Assembly (NCBI GenBank): GCA_016787065.1
Contig: JAEUVD010000031.1
Coordinates: 55,001 to 119,000, forward strand
Reading direction: 5' to 3'
Source: Chitinophagaceae bacterium
GTDB lineage: Bacteria > Bacteroidota > Bacteroidia > Chitinophagales > Chitinophagaceae
DNA length: 64,000 bases
Of the stretch, positions 26,016 to 36,572 are shown piece after piece. Each line of letters opens with the position of its first letter. Position 1 is the first letter of the stretch. The notes beneath the pieces are model-generated. The model ran no database searches, was not told where the DNA came from, and worked only from the letters and a program-made list of their open reading frames with translations. The position numbers were made by a program, and so were the translations under genes.

Positions 26016-26734
26016 TGGCGGCACTTCTTCAATTTCGAAATGTAGATATTCGGTATCGTAGTAATGAACATGGTGTTCATTCGATTAAAGATTTTTTTAC
26101 GTCCTGGAAGAAGCCATTTCAGTACAAAACAATTTTGCATCAAATTTCTTTTTCGTTAGAGGAAGGGAGAAGTTTAGGTGTTCTCGGTCGGAATGGTAGC
26201 GGAAAGAGCACGCTGCTTCGTGCTATTTCAGGAATTATAGAACCACATCAAGGTGAAATTATTTGCACTGCAAGTATGGCACCGGTTTTGGCTTTAGGCG
26301 TGGGATTAGAAATGGAATTAACCGGTTTTGAAAATATGCGTTTATTGCTTTCCCTGTATGGTATTAAACTAACGCCTGAACGGCGCGATGCTATTCAACA
26401 GTTTTCGGGCTTAGATGATACAACCTTAAAGCAGCCTGTTAAATGCTATTCTTCGGGTATGTTGGCGCGCTTGAGTTTTAGTATTTCATTTTCACAAGAT
26501 TGTACTATTTATATTATAGATGAAGTAATGGCCGTAGGTGATTTGGGTTTTCAACAACAATGTGTTGATCGAATTTTTGCCTTAAAGCAAGCCGGGAAAT
26601 CTATCATTTTTGTTTCACACGCTCCGGATGAAGTAGCTCGCATTTGTGATGATGCTATTCTTTTAGAGCAAGGGCGAATTCTATCGTTCGGGACTGCACA
26701 GGAAATCTGTAAAAAATACACCGAGCTCTTTTAA
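26015..26734 (+). CDS. Polysaccharide ABC transporter ATP-binding protein (Wzt-like)
   Basis: This 239-residue ATPase has Walker A GRNGSGKST near residue 59, a signature YSSGMLARLSFS near residue 145, Walker B IYIIDEVMAVGD near residue 166, and a switch His in IFVSHAPDEV. The lid sequence and MAPVLALGVGLEMELTGFEN are typical of Wzt/TagH-type exporters. It lacks the extra C-terminal carbohydrate-binding domain found in some Wzt proteins, so substrate recognition may lie elsewhere. It pairs with the preceding permease. Confidence 0.92.
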   Translation: MAALLQFRNVDIRYRSNEHGVHSIKDFFTSWKKPFQYKTILHQISFSLEEGRSLGVLGRNGSGKSTLLRAISGIIEPHQGEIICTASMAPVLALGVGLEMELTGFENMRLLLSLYGIKLTPERRDAIQQFSGLDDTTLKQPVKCYSSGMLARLSFSISFSQDCTIYIIDEVMAVGDLGFQQQCVDRIFALKQAGKSIIFVSHAPDEVARICDDAILLEQGRILSFGTAQEICKKYTELF

Positions 26735-26740
26735 CACATT

Positions 26741-29700
26741 ATGAAAGCAAATCAACAACCACTTTTTATAGTAAGCGAACAATGGGCCGATGCGGTTTAT
26801 ATGAGTTTGCTATTATCGAATCATATTGAATGGCCGGATGAAGTTACCCCGAAACGACCGTTTACAACACAGGATAATTATTTCTGCAATGAACAAGTGG
26901 CTGATCTATTTTCTGAAGAAGAAATTGCTGAAGATCATTTGCCGGATGTGATATTGCAACTTGAAATTTTGCTCCAAGAAGGATTTGATTCAGAAAGGCG
27001 AAGAGGGGTAATGCTTTCTTCTACCTTGTTTAACGCCTTATGCAATGAAACGTTCGTACAACAAGCAAAACATATAGTTCTTTCTGAAACTAGTACATCG
27101 ATCGCAGTGGATGAATTACGCATCACGATTCCGGCACTTTTCCTTCAATCTAAACCACGCTCTATACTTTATGAAATTGAACATTTTCTAAATGTAAACG
27201 TTGTTCATGAGGCAAAAATTAAACCGCAAGAATTGCGAAGCGATTCTTTTTGGTTACAGAAACCTTCTGTTAACTATCAAGGTCATGCGTGCTTGGTTAT
27301 CTTTTATCTCGACTATAACCTGCATGTCGACGCGTACCTAAAACGGTTGAAAGAACTTTATTGTACGGTACTCGATGAATTGAAAATAGTTTTGATTCTT
27401 CATTCCGAAGATGAACAACAACTCCTTGAAAAAAAAGTAGCGCAAACGTTTCATAAAAATTATCCGCATAGCCTTGTACGAACTATATCTACTACTCAGG
27501 TTATAAATTCTATTATAACTAACGATCAGCCAAGGAAGATAATTATTGATAATTTGCATACCGTCTATTCTTTTGATTCGTTAGGTAGCACATCCCTGTT
27601 AGGCATGGCCATGCCCATGATGGAGGAGGAAAATAGAAAGCTTCGTCAAGTTGATTTCTGGGAAGAATGTCATGCCGATTACGCCTCAAGTTTTACGTTT
27701 GAGCTCTTTACGGAACTCGGCGGATTTGATCAAGCGCTTGACCATCGTTTTATTCAATTAGATTTTGCAATTCGATTTTTATTGAAATATACGCTTGTTG
27801 AAACAGTGCCTGCAACGGCAGCTACTATGTTCAAAAGTGGTACGTTGGCGTCGTTAACAGAGCACAAAGATGTCTTGAACCAAATACTAGTTAAGTACGA
27901 TGAAACGGTGAGTAACATGGCTACCAAGGAATCGCATAACCGCGATTTGCATGATCGGATGATTCGTATGAAAACCTTGCTTTCGCATAAAGAACAAGAA
28001 CTAAGTTCTATTCAAGAATTAAGCGGACAATTACATCAACGCATTCAGTATTTAGAAGGGAGTTGGTACTTTAAATTGAAACATAAAGCGCAACGCATCA
28101 GAAAAATTTTCTTCAAAAAGAAAACGCCGGGTAAGGATGGTGCTAAACGAATTATTCAGTTTCTGCGTTTTGCCATGAGTAAAACAGGGTTTGGTATGGT
28201 ACGCAAGGCGATGGCTTCGGTATTCAAAAAGTTATACTTGGTTACAGAAAAGCGTAACGTTCGATTAGTATTTGAAGATGAAGTGGCAGGAGCCGATGTG
28301 TTCACCTATCATGATTGGTTGAAGAAGAAACTTGATCCGGATACCTTAAAGGAAAATCTCAAAGAATTTCCGTTGTTACCGAACCCCAAACCGCTACTAA
28401 GTATTATCATGCCGGTATATAATCCGCCGGTGAAATTCCTAAAGGAAGCTATTGAATCGGTTTTGAAACAATCGTACACACATTGGGAACTTTGTATTGC
28501 CGATGATTGCTCACCCGAACCCAAAGTGCTTAAACTACTCAAGGTTTATGCCGCGAAAGATGCACGTATTAAAGTTCATTTTAGAAAAACAAACGGACAT
28601 ATTTCCGCAACCAGTAATGATGCCTTAAACATGGCACAAGGTGAATTTGTTTTAATGATGGATCATGATGATTTACTGACCGAGAATTGTTTAACCGAAG
28701 TGGTTCGTTGTATTCAACAACACCCGCAGGCCGACTTTATTTATTCGGATGAAGATAAAATAGATGCAGCCCATCAACATCAACAAGCACATTTCAAACC
28801 CGATTGGTCGCCGGATAATTTGTTATCCCGAAATTATATTGGTCATGTGAGTGTGTTACGAAAATCATTGATTGATGCTATCGGAGGTTTTCGTATCGGA
28901 TTTGAAGGTAGTCAGGATTATGATCTTTTTTTACGCGCAACAGAACAAACAGCGCATATCTATCATATTCCAAAAGTGTTATATCATTGGCGAATTCATG
29001 GAAGTTCAGCCGCCAGTAGTGAAGCCGTAAAACCCTATGCCTATATGGCAGCTAAGCGCGCTTTGCAAGAAGCATTAACCCGAAGAGGTTTGAAGGGTGA
29101 TGTAAAATATCTTTCCGGCTTACGGGGTTATCGTATCGATTATCAGGTTGTGGATGAAGAAATGGTAAGTATTATTATACCTACCAAAGATCAAGTTGAA
29201 TTATTGAAAAATACCATTGATTCTATTATGGAGAAAACAACGTATAAGCGATTCGAACTTATTGTTCTGAATAATAATAGTAGCACCAAACAGTTTGATG
29301 CGTGGCGTACCTTGTACACAGAAAAGTATCAGGATGCTCTAACTATTATTGATGCGCCTATACCGTTCAACTTTGCACGTTTAATGAATATTGGAGCTAG
29401 TTATGCCAAAGGAAAATACCTTCTGTTCCTAAACAATGATGTGGAAGTAATTCATGCGGATTGGTTGCATACCCTAGTTTCTTATGCGCAACAAAAACGC
29501 GTGGGTATTGTTGGAGCCAAATTGTTGTATCCCGATGATACCATTCAACACGCCGGTGTTATTGTTGGTTTGGGGGGTATTGCAGGACATGCTTTTGTAG
29601 GCAGTTATAAAGATGACCCGGGCTATTTTAATTACATCCAAAGCGTAAATAATTTTTCTGCACTAACAGCGGCATGCGTTCTGCTTCGAAAAGAAATTTT

Positions 29701-29995
29701 TGATGAGGTACAAGGAATGAACGAGTTGTTTGAAGTGGAATATAATGATGTTGATTTTTGTTTGCGTATTAAAGAAGCGGGCTACGATAATGTGTACGTA
29801 CCACAAGTGGAACTTTATCATTACGAATCAGCAACACGTGGTCATCCACATCAAAACGCCGAATCGTATAAGCGACATCTTAAGGAGATGGATTTATTCA
29901 AAGCATATTGGCAACGGTATATAGACCATGATCCACATTATAACCCTAACCTCAATTATGGCGCTCATGATTTTCGAATTAATTTCTCGGCATAA
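26741..29995 (+). CDS. Large multi-domain GT2 glycosyltransferase
   Basis: The 1084-residue protein has two intact GT2 (GT-A fold) domains. The first spans about residues 548-760, with LLSIIMPVYNPP and MMDHDDLL (DxD). The second spans about 806-1050, with VSIIIPTKDQVE and LFLNNDVEV. Residues about 390-445 look like a coiled coil, followed by a basic stretch. The N-terminal 380 residues are unusual: the part from 190 on ends with FELFTELGGFDQALDHRF, like the acceptor end of a GT2 domain but without a recognisable DxD. Such proteins build glycans in the cytoplasm before export, here by the adjacent ABC transporter. The number of sugars added is unknown. Confidence 0.88.
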   Translation: MKANQQPLFIVSEQWADAVYMSLLLSNHIEWPDEVTPKRPFTTQDNYFCNEQVADLFSEEEIAEDHLPDVILQLEILLQEGFDSERRRGVMLSSTLFNALCNETFVQQAKHIVLSETSTSIAVDELRITIPALFLQSKPRSILYEIEHFLNVNVVHEAKIKPQELRSDSFWLQKPSVNYQGHACLVIFYLDYNLHVDAYLKRLKELYCTVLDELKIVLILHSEDEQQLLEKKVAQTFHKNYPHSLVRTISTTQVINSIITNDQPRKIIIDNLHTVYSFDSLGSTSLLGMAMPMMEEENRKLRQVDFWEECHADYASSFTFELFTELGGFDQALDHRFIQLDFAIRFLLKYTLVETVPATAATMFKSGTLASLTEHKDVLNQILVKYDETVSNMATKESHNRDLHDRMIRMKTLLSHKEQELSSIQELSGQLHQRIQYLEGSWYFKLKHKAQRIRKIFFKKKTPGKDGAKRIIQFLRFAMSKTGFGMVRKAMASVFKKLYLVTEKRNVRLVFEDEVAGADVFTYHDWLKKKLDPDTLKENLKEFPLLPNPKPLLSIIMPVYNPPVKFLKEAIESVLKQSYTHWELCIADDCSPEPKVLKLLKVYAAKDARIKVHFRKTNGHISATSNDALNMAQGEFVLMMDHDDLLTENCLTEVVRCIQQHPQADFIYSDEDKIDAAHQHQQAHFKPDWSPDNLLSRNYIGHVSVLRKSLIDAIGGFRIGFEGSQDYDLFLRATEQTAHIYHIPKVLYHWRIHGSSAASSEAVKPYAYMAAKRALQEALTRRGLKGDVKYLSGLRGYRIDYQVVDEEMVSIIIPTKDQVELLKNTIDSIMEKTTYKRFELIVLNNNSSTKQFDAWRTLYTEKYQDALTIIDAPIPFNFARLMNIGASYAKGKYLLFLNNDVEVIHADWLHTLVSYAQQKRVGIVGAKLLYPDDTIQHAGVIVGLGGIAGHAFVGSYKDDPGYFNYIQSVNNFSALTAACVLLRKEIFDEVQGMNELFEVEYNDVDFCLRIKEAGYDNVYVPQVELYHYESATRGHPHQNAESYKRHLKEMDLFKAYWQRYIDHDPHYNPNLNYGAHDFRINFSA

Positions 29996-29999
29996 CCCC

Positions 30000-31139
30000 A
30001 TGATATTTTTTCCATTTACAAAGAGGAAATATACCTTCCTTAGGTTTTTATTACCCCTGTTTATGTTCTTGTTTTTGTTTTCTTGTGAAGGACAAAACCA
30101 ACAAACCAAAACAACAAACCATTCATTTACTTCATTATCTTATGGAAGGAAAGTGGATACACTTTGTGATTCTCTCATTACAATCTATCATGATGCTAAA
30201 GGAAATTATTGGTTCGGAAGTTATGGTCATGGTGTGTACCGATTTGATGGTAAACAACTGATTCAATATGAAACGCAAGATGGATTGCTTAGTAATGTAG
30301 TAGTGCGAATTCAGGAAGATCAACAAGGTCGAATTTATTTAGACACACGGGATGGTATTAATTATTTCGAAAACGGATTGCTACAAACACTCTCGGTAAA
30401 TCCTATCGATACCACTTGGGGTTCCTATGCTTCTTCCGACTTATGGTTTGGTGCTGCCTGGAATAAAAATGCAGTATTACGTTTTGATGGAAAGCACTTG
30501 TACCGTTATTCCTTACCCACCAATCCGGTTGGAGATTCTATTCTAAAACTGTTTCCAGGTAATGCTTGGAGCCCGTATGATATTTATTCTCTGTATAAAG
30601 ATAGAAAAGGGGTGCTTTGGATTGGTACTTCAAATGCAGGAGTGTATCGTTTTGATGGTAAGCATTTAAACTGGTTGTATGAACATCAAATCAGTATGAC
30701 TCCGGAAGGTGGTTCCTTCGGTATCCGATCGGTGCTGGAAGATTTGCAAGGCTATTATTGGTTTTGTAATACGAAGTATAAATACAGCATAGATACGGTG
30801 AACCTTAGTTTCGGAAAGACTTTAAACTATAGCAAAACAGAGAATAATTTACCGATTTCAACGAAGAAGGGTAAACGAATGATTTATTTTTTGTCGTCGC
30901 TAATTGATCAAGATGCAACCATGTGGTTTCTTACCTATGAAGAAGGTATATGGTGTTATGATGGACGCAACTTATCAGAGTATCATATTGAAGAAGATAA
31001 TAAAGAAATTAAATTATACGCAATCTATACCGATAAGCAAGGTCGTGTTTGGGTATCTACACATGAAGCCGGAGCTTGGTATTTTAATGGAAAGAAATTT
31101 GTAAAATTCAGTCCTAACGAATTTCAATCAGATGAGTAG
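30000..31139 (+). CDS. Lipoprotein with two-component-regulator-type propeller repeats
   Basis: I start at the ATG at 30000, giving 379 residues with a lipobox (LFLFSC) at about residue 28. The frame also opens earlier inside the preceding gene, which is unlikely to be used. At least five Reg_prop-like blades are visible, each with a GxxWFGS or GVLWIGT core followed by GVYRFDGK. In Bacteroidota these propellers usually sit in hybrid histidine kinases, but here there is no kinase or membrane helix after them. A surface or periplasmic binding role is inferred. The stop overlaps the convergent selD by 26 bp. Confidence 0.8.
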   Translation: MIFFPFTKRKYTFLRFLLPLFMFLFLFSCEGQNQQTKTTNHSFTSLSYGRKVDTLCDSLITIYHDAKGNYWFGSYGHGVYRFDGKQLIQYETQDGLLSNVVVRIQEDQQGRIYLDTRDGINYFENGLLQTLSVNPIDTTWGSYASSDLWFGAAWNKNAVLRFDGKHLYRYSLPTNPVGDSILKLFPGNAWSPYDIYSLYKDRKGVLWIGTSNAGVYRFDGKHLNWLYEHQISMTPEGGSFGIRSVLEDLQGYYWFCNTKYKYSIDTVNLSFGKTLNYSKTENNLPISTKKGKRMIYFLSSLIDQDATMWFLTYEEGIWCYDGRNLSEYHIEEDNKEIKLYAIYTDKQGRVWVSTHEAGAWYFNGKKFVKFSPNEFQSDE

Positions 31140-32154
31140 CACTAGCCTCATTATGTAGTTCTCCAATGGCAACACAATTCGAATTAGGTATATCATGCTC
31201 TCGTAAGATGGTTTCAAACGCTTCGCAAAAATCAGGGTGTATGGCTATTAAGAGTCCGCCACTGGTTTGTGGGTCGGCTAAAATATGTTTCATTCTATCA
31301 TCTATGGCTGCAATTTTATGGCCGTAGCTTTTCCAATTGCGGTTTGTTCCACCGGGAACACAACCTTGTTCCAAATAAAAATCTACTTGCTGTAGTAAAG
31401 GAATTTTATCGGCGTACACAATTGCTTTCAAGCCACTTCCTTCACAGAGTTCACTGAGATGTCCTAGTAGTCCAAAACCAGTAACATCCGTCATGGCTTG
31501 TACGTAGGCATATTCAGAAACAACCGCTCCAAGTTTATTTAATTGAACCATATTCGTAGGAGCAATAGTTTGATGTGCTTCTTGCAAAAGTCCTTTTTTC
31601 TGTGCTGTTGTTAAAATACCAACACCAAGTGGTTTGGTAAGATAGAGTTTTGCACCAACACTGGCTGTTGAGTTTTGTTTGAGGTTTTCTTTTTTTACTA
31701 TTCCATTGACTGCTAAACCGAATATCGGTTCCGGACAATCAATGCTATGTCCGCCGGCTAAAGCAATTCCTGCTTCGGCACAAATACTTCGAGCACCTTC
31801 CAACACTTGTTGTGCTACTTCCGGTGCAAGTTTATCAATGGGCCAACCCAGAATAGCAATAGCCAAAACAGGTTTGCCTCCCATAGCATACACATCGCTT
31901 ATGGCATTGGCCGAGGCGATTCGTCCGAAATCGAACGCATCATCTACAATGGGCATAAAAAAATCGGTGGTACTAATTAAGCAAGTACCATCGCCTAAAT
32001 CATATACAGCGGCATCATCGCGGGTGTCATTTCCAACAATCAACCGTGGGTCGGTTGTTTTTTTCGTTTCCGAATGAAGAATCGTATCCAGAATAGCCGG
32101 AGATATTTTGCAACCACATCCGGCACCGTGAGAATATTGAGTTAATCGTATCAT
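31114..32154 (-). CDS. selD: Selenide, water dikinase
   Basis: The 346-residue protein starts [18 protein letters not shown], nearly identical to the E. coli SelD active-site region, with Cys rather than selenocysteine at the catalytic position (residue 13) and the essential Lys just after. Later segments [17 protein letters not shown] and [15 protein letters not shown] also match. It makes selenophosphate from selenide and ATP. The gene follows mnmH by 31 bp, so its product is probably used for tRNA selenouridine here. Confidence 0.96.
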   Translation of the reverse strand: MIRLTQYSHGAGCGCKISPAILDTILHSETKKTTDPRLIVGNDTRDDAAVYDLGDGTCLISTTDFFMPIVDDAFDFGRIASANAISDVYAMGGKPVLAIAILGWPIDKLAPEVAQQVLEGARSICAEAGIALAGGHSIDCPEPIFGLAVNGIVKKENLKQNSTASVGAKLYLTKPLGVGILTTAQKKGLLQEAHQTIAPTNMVQLNKLGAVVSEYAYVQAMTDVTGFGLLGHLSELCEGSGLKAIVYADKIPLLQQVDFYLEQGCVPGGTNRNWKSYGHKIAAIDDRMKHILADPQTSGGLLIAIHPDFCEAFETILREHDIPNSNCVAIGELHNEASATHLIEIR

Positions 32155-32185
32155 AACCTTGTACTGCGAATTATTATTGTTTTTT

Positions 32186-33202
32186 TTATTTTAATGTGCT
32201 GATGGTTTCAGCGATTTCGTTCACTTTGATTTCTTCAAATGGCATTTGGATAACCTTCGTTGGTTCTCTTTTTTCAACCGACTTCTGATAGAGTTTATCG
32301 TAATAAGCAAGCACCCAATCTACAAAATCGCGCATACGGTTTTCTCGAATGGCCAACAAGGCTTCCTTGGTTTGTTCAGGCCCTAAACGTTTTGAAATTG
32401 CAAGCACGGCAAATTTGAGAAACTCTTTATCTAGAACGCCATAGTCGGCGGTAAGATAATCTAATCGTTTTTCACGTGGTATTACTAAGTCAATCGTTTT
32501 GGCATGCTCCATCTGTTGAAAAAAAGATTTTGGTATTGTTCGAAGTCCAATCAAAATACTTTCGCTTTCCACCCAAATTGGTTTTTCAGCATCCATTTGT
32601 ACTAATTCACGGTGCAAATCATTCTCAAATTGTTCTTGAGAAGGTTGTATTAATTTTCCCATCGAACCAAAACTCGATCCTTGATGTTGAGCAAGGTCTT
32701 CTAAATCTAGAACCTGCTCACCACGTTGTTTTAAAGCATGAAGTATGCGCGTTTTACCACTCCCTGTTTTTCCACTCAAAATTCTCAGGTTGTAGGTTTT
32801 CTCGAAGCTGGATGGTAGCGCATTACGGTAGGCTTTATATCCTCCAATAAGCGTTTCTACATGCAAACCGTATAAATCAAAAGCCCAAGCCATCGACCCG
32901 CTGCGCATGCCGCCGCGCCAACAATGAACCAAAAAAGGCTTTCCCTCTTGCAAGGCTTCTGCTTGTTCAATAAAGTGCTTCCATTTCGATCCCACCAATT
33001 CAAAACCAAGTTTGATAGCAGCTTGTCGACCTTGTTGTTTATAACTGGTACCAACAAGTACCCTGTCTTCATTTGTAAGTAAAGGTATATTGTAAGCACC
33101 GGGTATATGTCCTTTACTGAATTCCAACGGTGTACGTACATCAATAAGGGTGTAGTTGTGCAACGAGTTAATTACAGCATCGATATTCCTTTTTTGAACC
33201 AC
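32186..33202 (-). CDS. mnmH: tRNA 2-selenouridine synthase
   Basis: This 338-residue protein has an N-terminal rhodanese domain with the catalytic loop [15 protein letters not shown] near residue 91 and a P-loop [15 protein letters not shown] near residue 138. That fusion is specific to MnmH (SelU/YbbB). It replaces sulfur by selenium in 2-thiouridine at tRNA wobble positions, through a geranylated intermediate, using selenophosphate from the adjacent SelD. It lies between a truncated globin gene (59 bp upstream) and selD. Length is normal. Confidence 0.96.
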   Translation of the reverse strand: MVQKRNIDAVINSLHNYTLIDVRTPLEFSKGHIPGAYNIPLLTNEDRVLVGTSYKQQGRQAAIKLGFELVGSKWKHFIEQAEALQEGKPFLVHCWRGGMRSGSMAWAFDLYGLHVETLIGGYKAYRNALPSSFEKTYNLRILSGKTGSGKTRILHALKQRGEQVLDLEDLAQHQGSSFGSMGKLIQPSQEQFENDLHRELVQMDAEKPIWVESESILIGLRTIPKSFFQQMEHAKTIDLVIPREKRLDYLTADYGVLDKEFLKFAVLAISKRLGPEQTKEALLAIRENRMRDFVDWVLAYYDKLYQKSVEKREPTKVIQMPFEEIKVNEIAETISTLK

Positions 33203-33261
33203 GGCAACAAATGTAATACCTTCTGTTCCCTTCTTTAAAAAATTAAAAACGAATGGATTCC

Positions 33262-33627
33262 TTAGAAAAGAAGATAGATACCACTCATTTTATGGTAGAA
33301 GGTGGAAGCTAACAGCTTAGCTCGTTGTTTAGCGAGTTGTGCTTTTTCACCCTCATATAGTAAGTCGGTTGTTTGAACGAAATGTTGAACCCAATGCCGG
33401 AAGTGAATTTCTTCTAATCTTAAACCGGCATGTTTATTAAAAACATTGGTGGTGTATCTGGCTTCATCCAGTAATACAAAGCACCAGAAATCTACGATAT
33501 GAGGTAGATGTTGTTCTAAGTTGATATGGGTGAAGAAACCTGCTGTAACCTCATCTTGTACAAGTTGATCATAAAAACGGGTCATCCAAAAGGTAATATC
33601 CGCTCTGGTTTGGATATCTTTTTTCAT
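33262..33627 (-). CDS. Group III truncated hemoglobin
   Basis: Using the ATG at 33627 gives 121 residues beginning MKKDIQTRADITFWMTRFYDQ. The frame continues 31 codons upstream, but that stretch covers a palindrome and likely promoter DNA. The group III (P-type) features are visible: FYDQLVQDE, HLPHIVDFWCFVLL and, after GLRLEEIHFRHW, the distal-to-proximal region. The His of EEIHFRHW is the likely proximal heme ligand. It would bind O2 or NO in the cytoplasm. It heads the group with mnmH and selD. Confidence 0.85.
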   Translation of the reverse strand: MKKDIQTRADITFWMTRFYDQLVQDEVTAGFFTHINLEQHLPHIVDFWCFVLLDEARYTTNVFNKHAGLRLEEIHFRHWVQHFVQTTDLLYEGEKAQLAKQRAKLLASTFYHKMSGIYLLF

Positions 33628-33653
33628 AGCGCAAAGATGAGTTGAAGTAGTTT

Positions 33654-33666
33654 CATGTTGAACATG
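33654..33666. promoter_or_regulatory. 13-bp palindrome upstream of the truncated hemoglobin gene
   Basis: CATGTTGAACATG is a perfect 6+1+6 palindrome 27 nt before the ATG at 33627. Its position suits an operator for a regulator responding to oxygen or NO; the regulator is not known. Confidence 0.35.
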
Positions 33667-33800
33667 ATTTTGATCAGCAGCAAGTGTATTTTCACAAAGA
33701 AATTTTCTGAAAGAAAACATTACTAATTTTTATCTGTATTGTACCTTCGTTTTTATACAACCTATATTTCACGGTGAATTTGATACGTTGTTAAAATTTC

Positions 33801-33829
33801 TTGTTTTTTAGGCCATCCCCTTATATTTG
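33801..33829 (+). promoter_or_regulatory. Promoter of efp
   Basis: TTG (33801-33803), an 18-nt spacer and TATATTTG (33822-33829) match the full Bacteroidota promoter. The efp ATG follows 24 nt later. Confidence 0.7.
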
Positions 33830-33853
33830 CCGTTTAATTTTTTATAATAGAAT

Positions 33854-34420
33854 ATGGCAACAACAGCAGATATGCGTTCTGGGTTAATCATTAAGTTAGA
33901 TGGTAGCCTTTACTCGGTAGTGGAATTTGGTCAGAACAAAACGGCTCGCGCAGCAGCAAAAGTTTGGGCTAAGCTTAAAGGAGTAGATAATAACCGAACC
34001 ATTGAACAAACTTGGAATAGTGGTGAAACCATTTTTCCAGTACGTGTGGAAAGAAAACCCTTTCAATTTTTGTATAAAGACGAAACAGGGTATAGCTTTA
34101 TGGACAACGAAACGTTTGAACAAATTACCGTAGAAGAACATTTAGTGAATGCACCGCAGTTTTTAAAAGATGGACAAGAGGTTAGCGCCTTGATTAATGG
34201 AGAAACCGATCAACCGATTGGAGTGGAGTTGCCAGATAAAATTGATGTTATGGTAACTTATAGCGAACCGGGGATGAAAGGAGATACTGCTACCCGTACT
34301 TTGAAACCCGCCACCGTAGAAACAGGAGCAACCGTAAATGTGCCGCTTTTTGTGAATGAAGGAGAAATGATACGTATTAATACTAAAACGGGTGAATACG
34401 TTGAACGCGTAAAATCGTAA
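33854..34420 (+). CDS. efp: Elongation factor P with arginine at the loop tip
   Basis: This 188-residue protein has the three-domain EF-P pattern and the family end VNVPLFVNEGEMIRINTKTGEYVERV. EF-P relieves ribosome stalling at proline runs. The loop that normally carries a modified Lys (PGKG) instead reads GQNKTARAAAKVW, with Arg32 at the tip. That arrangement resembles the EarP type, in which Arg32 is rhamnosylated (NKSGRNAAV in Pseudomonas). No earP is in the window. It is followed by accB and accC, a gene order common in bacteria. Confidence 0.93.
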   Translation: MATTADMRSGLIIKLDGSLYSVVEFGQNKTARAAAKVWAKLKGVDNNRTIEQTWNSGETIFPVRVERKPFQFLYKDETGYSFMDNETFEQITVEEHLVNAPQFLKDGQEVSALINGETDQPIGVELPDKIDVMVTYSEPGMKGDTATRTLKPATVETGATVNVPLFVNEGEMIRINTKTGEYVERVKS

Positions 34421-34471
34421 CAACAAAGAAAGACCTCGCAACAACAAACAATATAAATTAAACTTTGTACA

Positions 34472-35059
34472 ATGGCTAAAGCTAAAAAAGCAGCTCCTAA
34501 GAAAGTTGCGCCAAAAAAAGAAGCACCAAAACCTGCACCAAAACCAATAACCGGTTTACCTGCTGCGGTTTTTAATATTGATGAAATTACGGATCTGTTA
34601 CAAGCAGTAAAAAAATCGAATGTCAGCGAACTAAAATTGGAGCGTGGCGATATGAAAATTACCATTCGCCAAGGAGGTACTGAAAGTATTGTTTACAGTG
34701 CCCCTGTTGCTGCACCGGTAATGGCTGCGGCCCCTGTAGTAGCCGCCCCTGCCCCTGCAACGATGGCGGCTCCTGTGGCAGCTGCTCCTGCAGCACCAGC
34801 AGCATCTGCCTCCAGCGATAATCTGATTACCATTAAATCGCCGATGATTGGTACGTTTTATCGTTCCTCCGGTCCGGGCAAACCCGTATTTGTAAATGTG
34901 GGCGATGAAATTAAAGTAGGACAGGTTCTGTGCATTGTAGAGGCTATGAAACTGTTTAATGAAATTGAAAGTGAATTCAGCGGTAAAATTGTAAAAGTGT
35001 TGATTGATGATGCTAGTCCGGTGGAATACGACCAACCTTTGTTTTTAGTTGAACCCTAA
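34472..35059 (+). CDS. accB: Acetyl-CoA carboxylase biotin carboxyl carrier protein
   Basis: The 195-residue protein ends with a biotinyl domain containing VEAMKLFNEIES near residue 155, whose Lys carries biotin. The middle is an Ala/Pro-rich linker (about residues 78-112), and ELKLERGDMKITIRQ is the usual early motif. An extra Lys/Pro-rich N-terminus (residues 1-27) is longer than in E. coli AccB. It shuttles carboxybiotin for malonyl-CoA synthesis and works with the adjacent AccC. Confidence 0.95.
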   Translation: MAKAKKAAPKKVAPKKEAPKPAPKPITGLPAAVFNIDEITDLLQAVKKSNVSELKLERGDMKITIRQGGTESIVYSAPVAAPVMAAAPVVAAPAPATMAAPVAAAPAAPAASASSDNLITIKSPMIGTFYRSSGPGKPVFVNVGDEIKVGQVLCIVEAMKLFNEIESEFSGKIVKVLIDDASPVEYDQPLFLVEP

Positions 35060-35192
35060 ATTATTTTTTAAGGTCTGATTCATTGGAAAGGTTTTCTGAA
35101 CCTTCCTAAGGTTTCCGACTGTTCATTTTTGGAATTATAATTCATTCAACGTTCTTCCTAACTCAATTATCTAATTATCAAATTAAAAAAGG

Positions 35193-36530
35193 ATGTTCAA
35201 AAAGATATTAATAGCAAATCGTGGTGAAATAGCCTTACGTGTAATTCGAACTTGTCGTGAAATGGGAATACGCACCGTAGCTGTATATTCTACTGCCGAT
35301 AAAGATAGTTTACATGTGAAGTTTGCTGATGAAGCGGTTTGTATTGGTAAACCATCAAGCTCCGATTCGTATTTGAACATACCTCATATTATGGCAGCGG
35401 CAGAAATTACCAATGCCGATGCAATACATCCCGGATATGGTTTTTTGGCGGAGAATGCCAAGTTCGCAGAGATATGTACACAACATGGCATAAAATTTAT
35501 TGGACCAACGCCTGAAATGATTAACTCCATGGGCGACAAAATCACAGCGAAGGAAACCATGATTAAAGCCGGAGTTCCTGTAGTTCCGGGTAGTGAAGGT
35601 TTATTAACCGATGTTGCACATGCTAAAAAGGAAGCGAAGAAAATGGGCTATCCGGTTATGATGAAAGCTACAGCCGGTGGTGGTGGTAAGGGTATGCGCA
35701 TCGTTTGGAAGGAAAGTGAAATTGAAAAAGCATTCGATACAGCGAAGGCTGAAGCGGCAGTGTCGTTTAAAAACGATGGTTTGTACATGGAGAAATATGT
35801 GGAAGAACCTCGTCATATCGAAATCCAAGTAGCCGGCGATCAATACGGAAAAGTTTGTCATTTAAGTGAGCGTGACTGCTCGATTCAACGTCGCCATCAG
35901 AAATTGGTTGAAGAAAGTCCTTCACCATTTATGACTCCGGAGCTTCGTAAGAAAATGGGTGATGCGGCTATTAAAGCGGCTTCTGCAATTAACTATGAAG
36001 GCGTAGGTACCATCGAGTTTTTGGTTGATAAGCACCGTAATTTCTATTTCATGGAAATGAATACCCGTATTCAGGTGGAGCATTGTGTAACGGAAGAAGT
36101 TATCAACTACGATCTAATAAAAGAGCAAATTAAAATTGCTGCCGGTGTTCCAATTTCCGGTAACAACTATGAGCCTAATATGCATGCTATTGAATGCCGT
36201 ATAAACGCTGAAGATCCATACAACGATTTCCGACCTTCACCAGGTAAAATCACGGTGTTGCATACTCCAGGCGGACATGGAGTTCGTATCGATTCACATA
36301 TTTATGCCGGTTATTCCATCCCTCCCTATTATGATTCTATGATTGCAAAAATTATTGCTGTGGCACAAACACGGGAGGAAGCGATTAATACCATGAGCCG
36401 AGCCTTAAGTGAATATGTGATTGAAGGTATTAAAACGACCATCCCTTTTCATCAACAATTAATGCAAAATGAAGATTTCAAAAATGGAAACTTCACAACC
36501 AAATTCATGGAAACCTTTGAGCTGAAATAA
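35193..36530 (+). CDS. accC: Acetyl-CoA carboxylase biotin carboxylase
   Basis: The 445-residue ATP-grasp enzyme starts [20 protein letters not shown]. It has the Gly-rich loop [15 protein letters not shown] near residue 156, [15 protein letters not shown] near residue 228 and [17 protein letters not shown] near residue 284, all expected for AccC. It carboxylates biotin on AccB using ATP and bicarbonate. A 133-bp gap separates it from accB and no terminator is seen there, so they are likely one operon with efp. Confidence 0.97.
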   Translation: MFKKILIANRGEIALRVIRTCREMGIRTVAVYSTADKDSLHVKFADEAVCIGKPSSSDSYLNIPHIMAAAEITNADAIHPGYGFLAENAKFAEICTQHGIKFIGPTPEMINSMGDKITAKETMIKAGVPVVPGSEGLLTDVAHAKKEAKKMGYPVMMKATAGGGGKGMRIVWKESEIEKAFDTAKAEAAVSFKNDGLYMEKYVEEPRHIEIQVAGDQYGKVCHLSERDCSIQRRHQKLVEESPSPFMTPELRKKMGDAAIKAASAINYEGVGTIEFLVDKHRNFYFMEMNTRIQVEHCVTEEVINYDLIKEQIKIAAGVPISGNNYEPNMHAIECRINAEDPYNDFRPSPGKITVLHTPGGHGVRIDSHIYAGYSIPPYYDSMIAKIIAVAQTREEAINTMSRALSEYVIEGIKTTIPFHQQLMQNEDFKNGNFTTKFMETFELK

Positions 36531-36572
36531 GCACATTTGTTTCCAACCAAATCAAATCCAACCAAATCACAC

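Noticed and set aside
31114..32154. Selenocysteine codon in selD
   Set aside because: The active-site codon is a normal Cys codon and the frame has no internal TGA.
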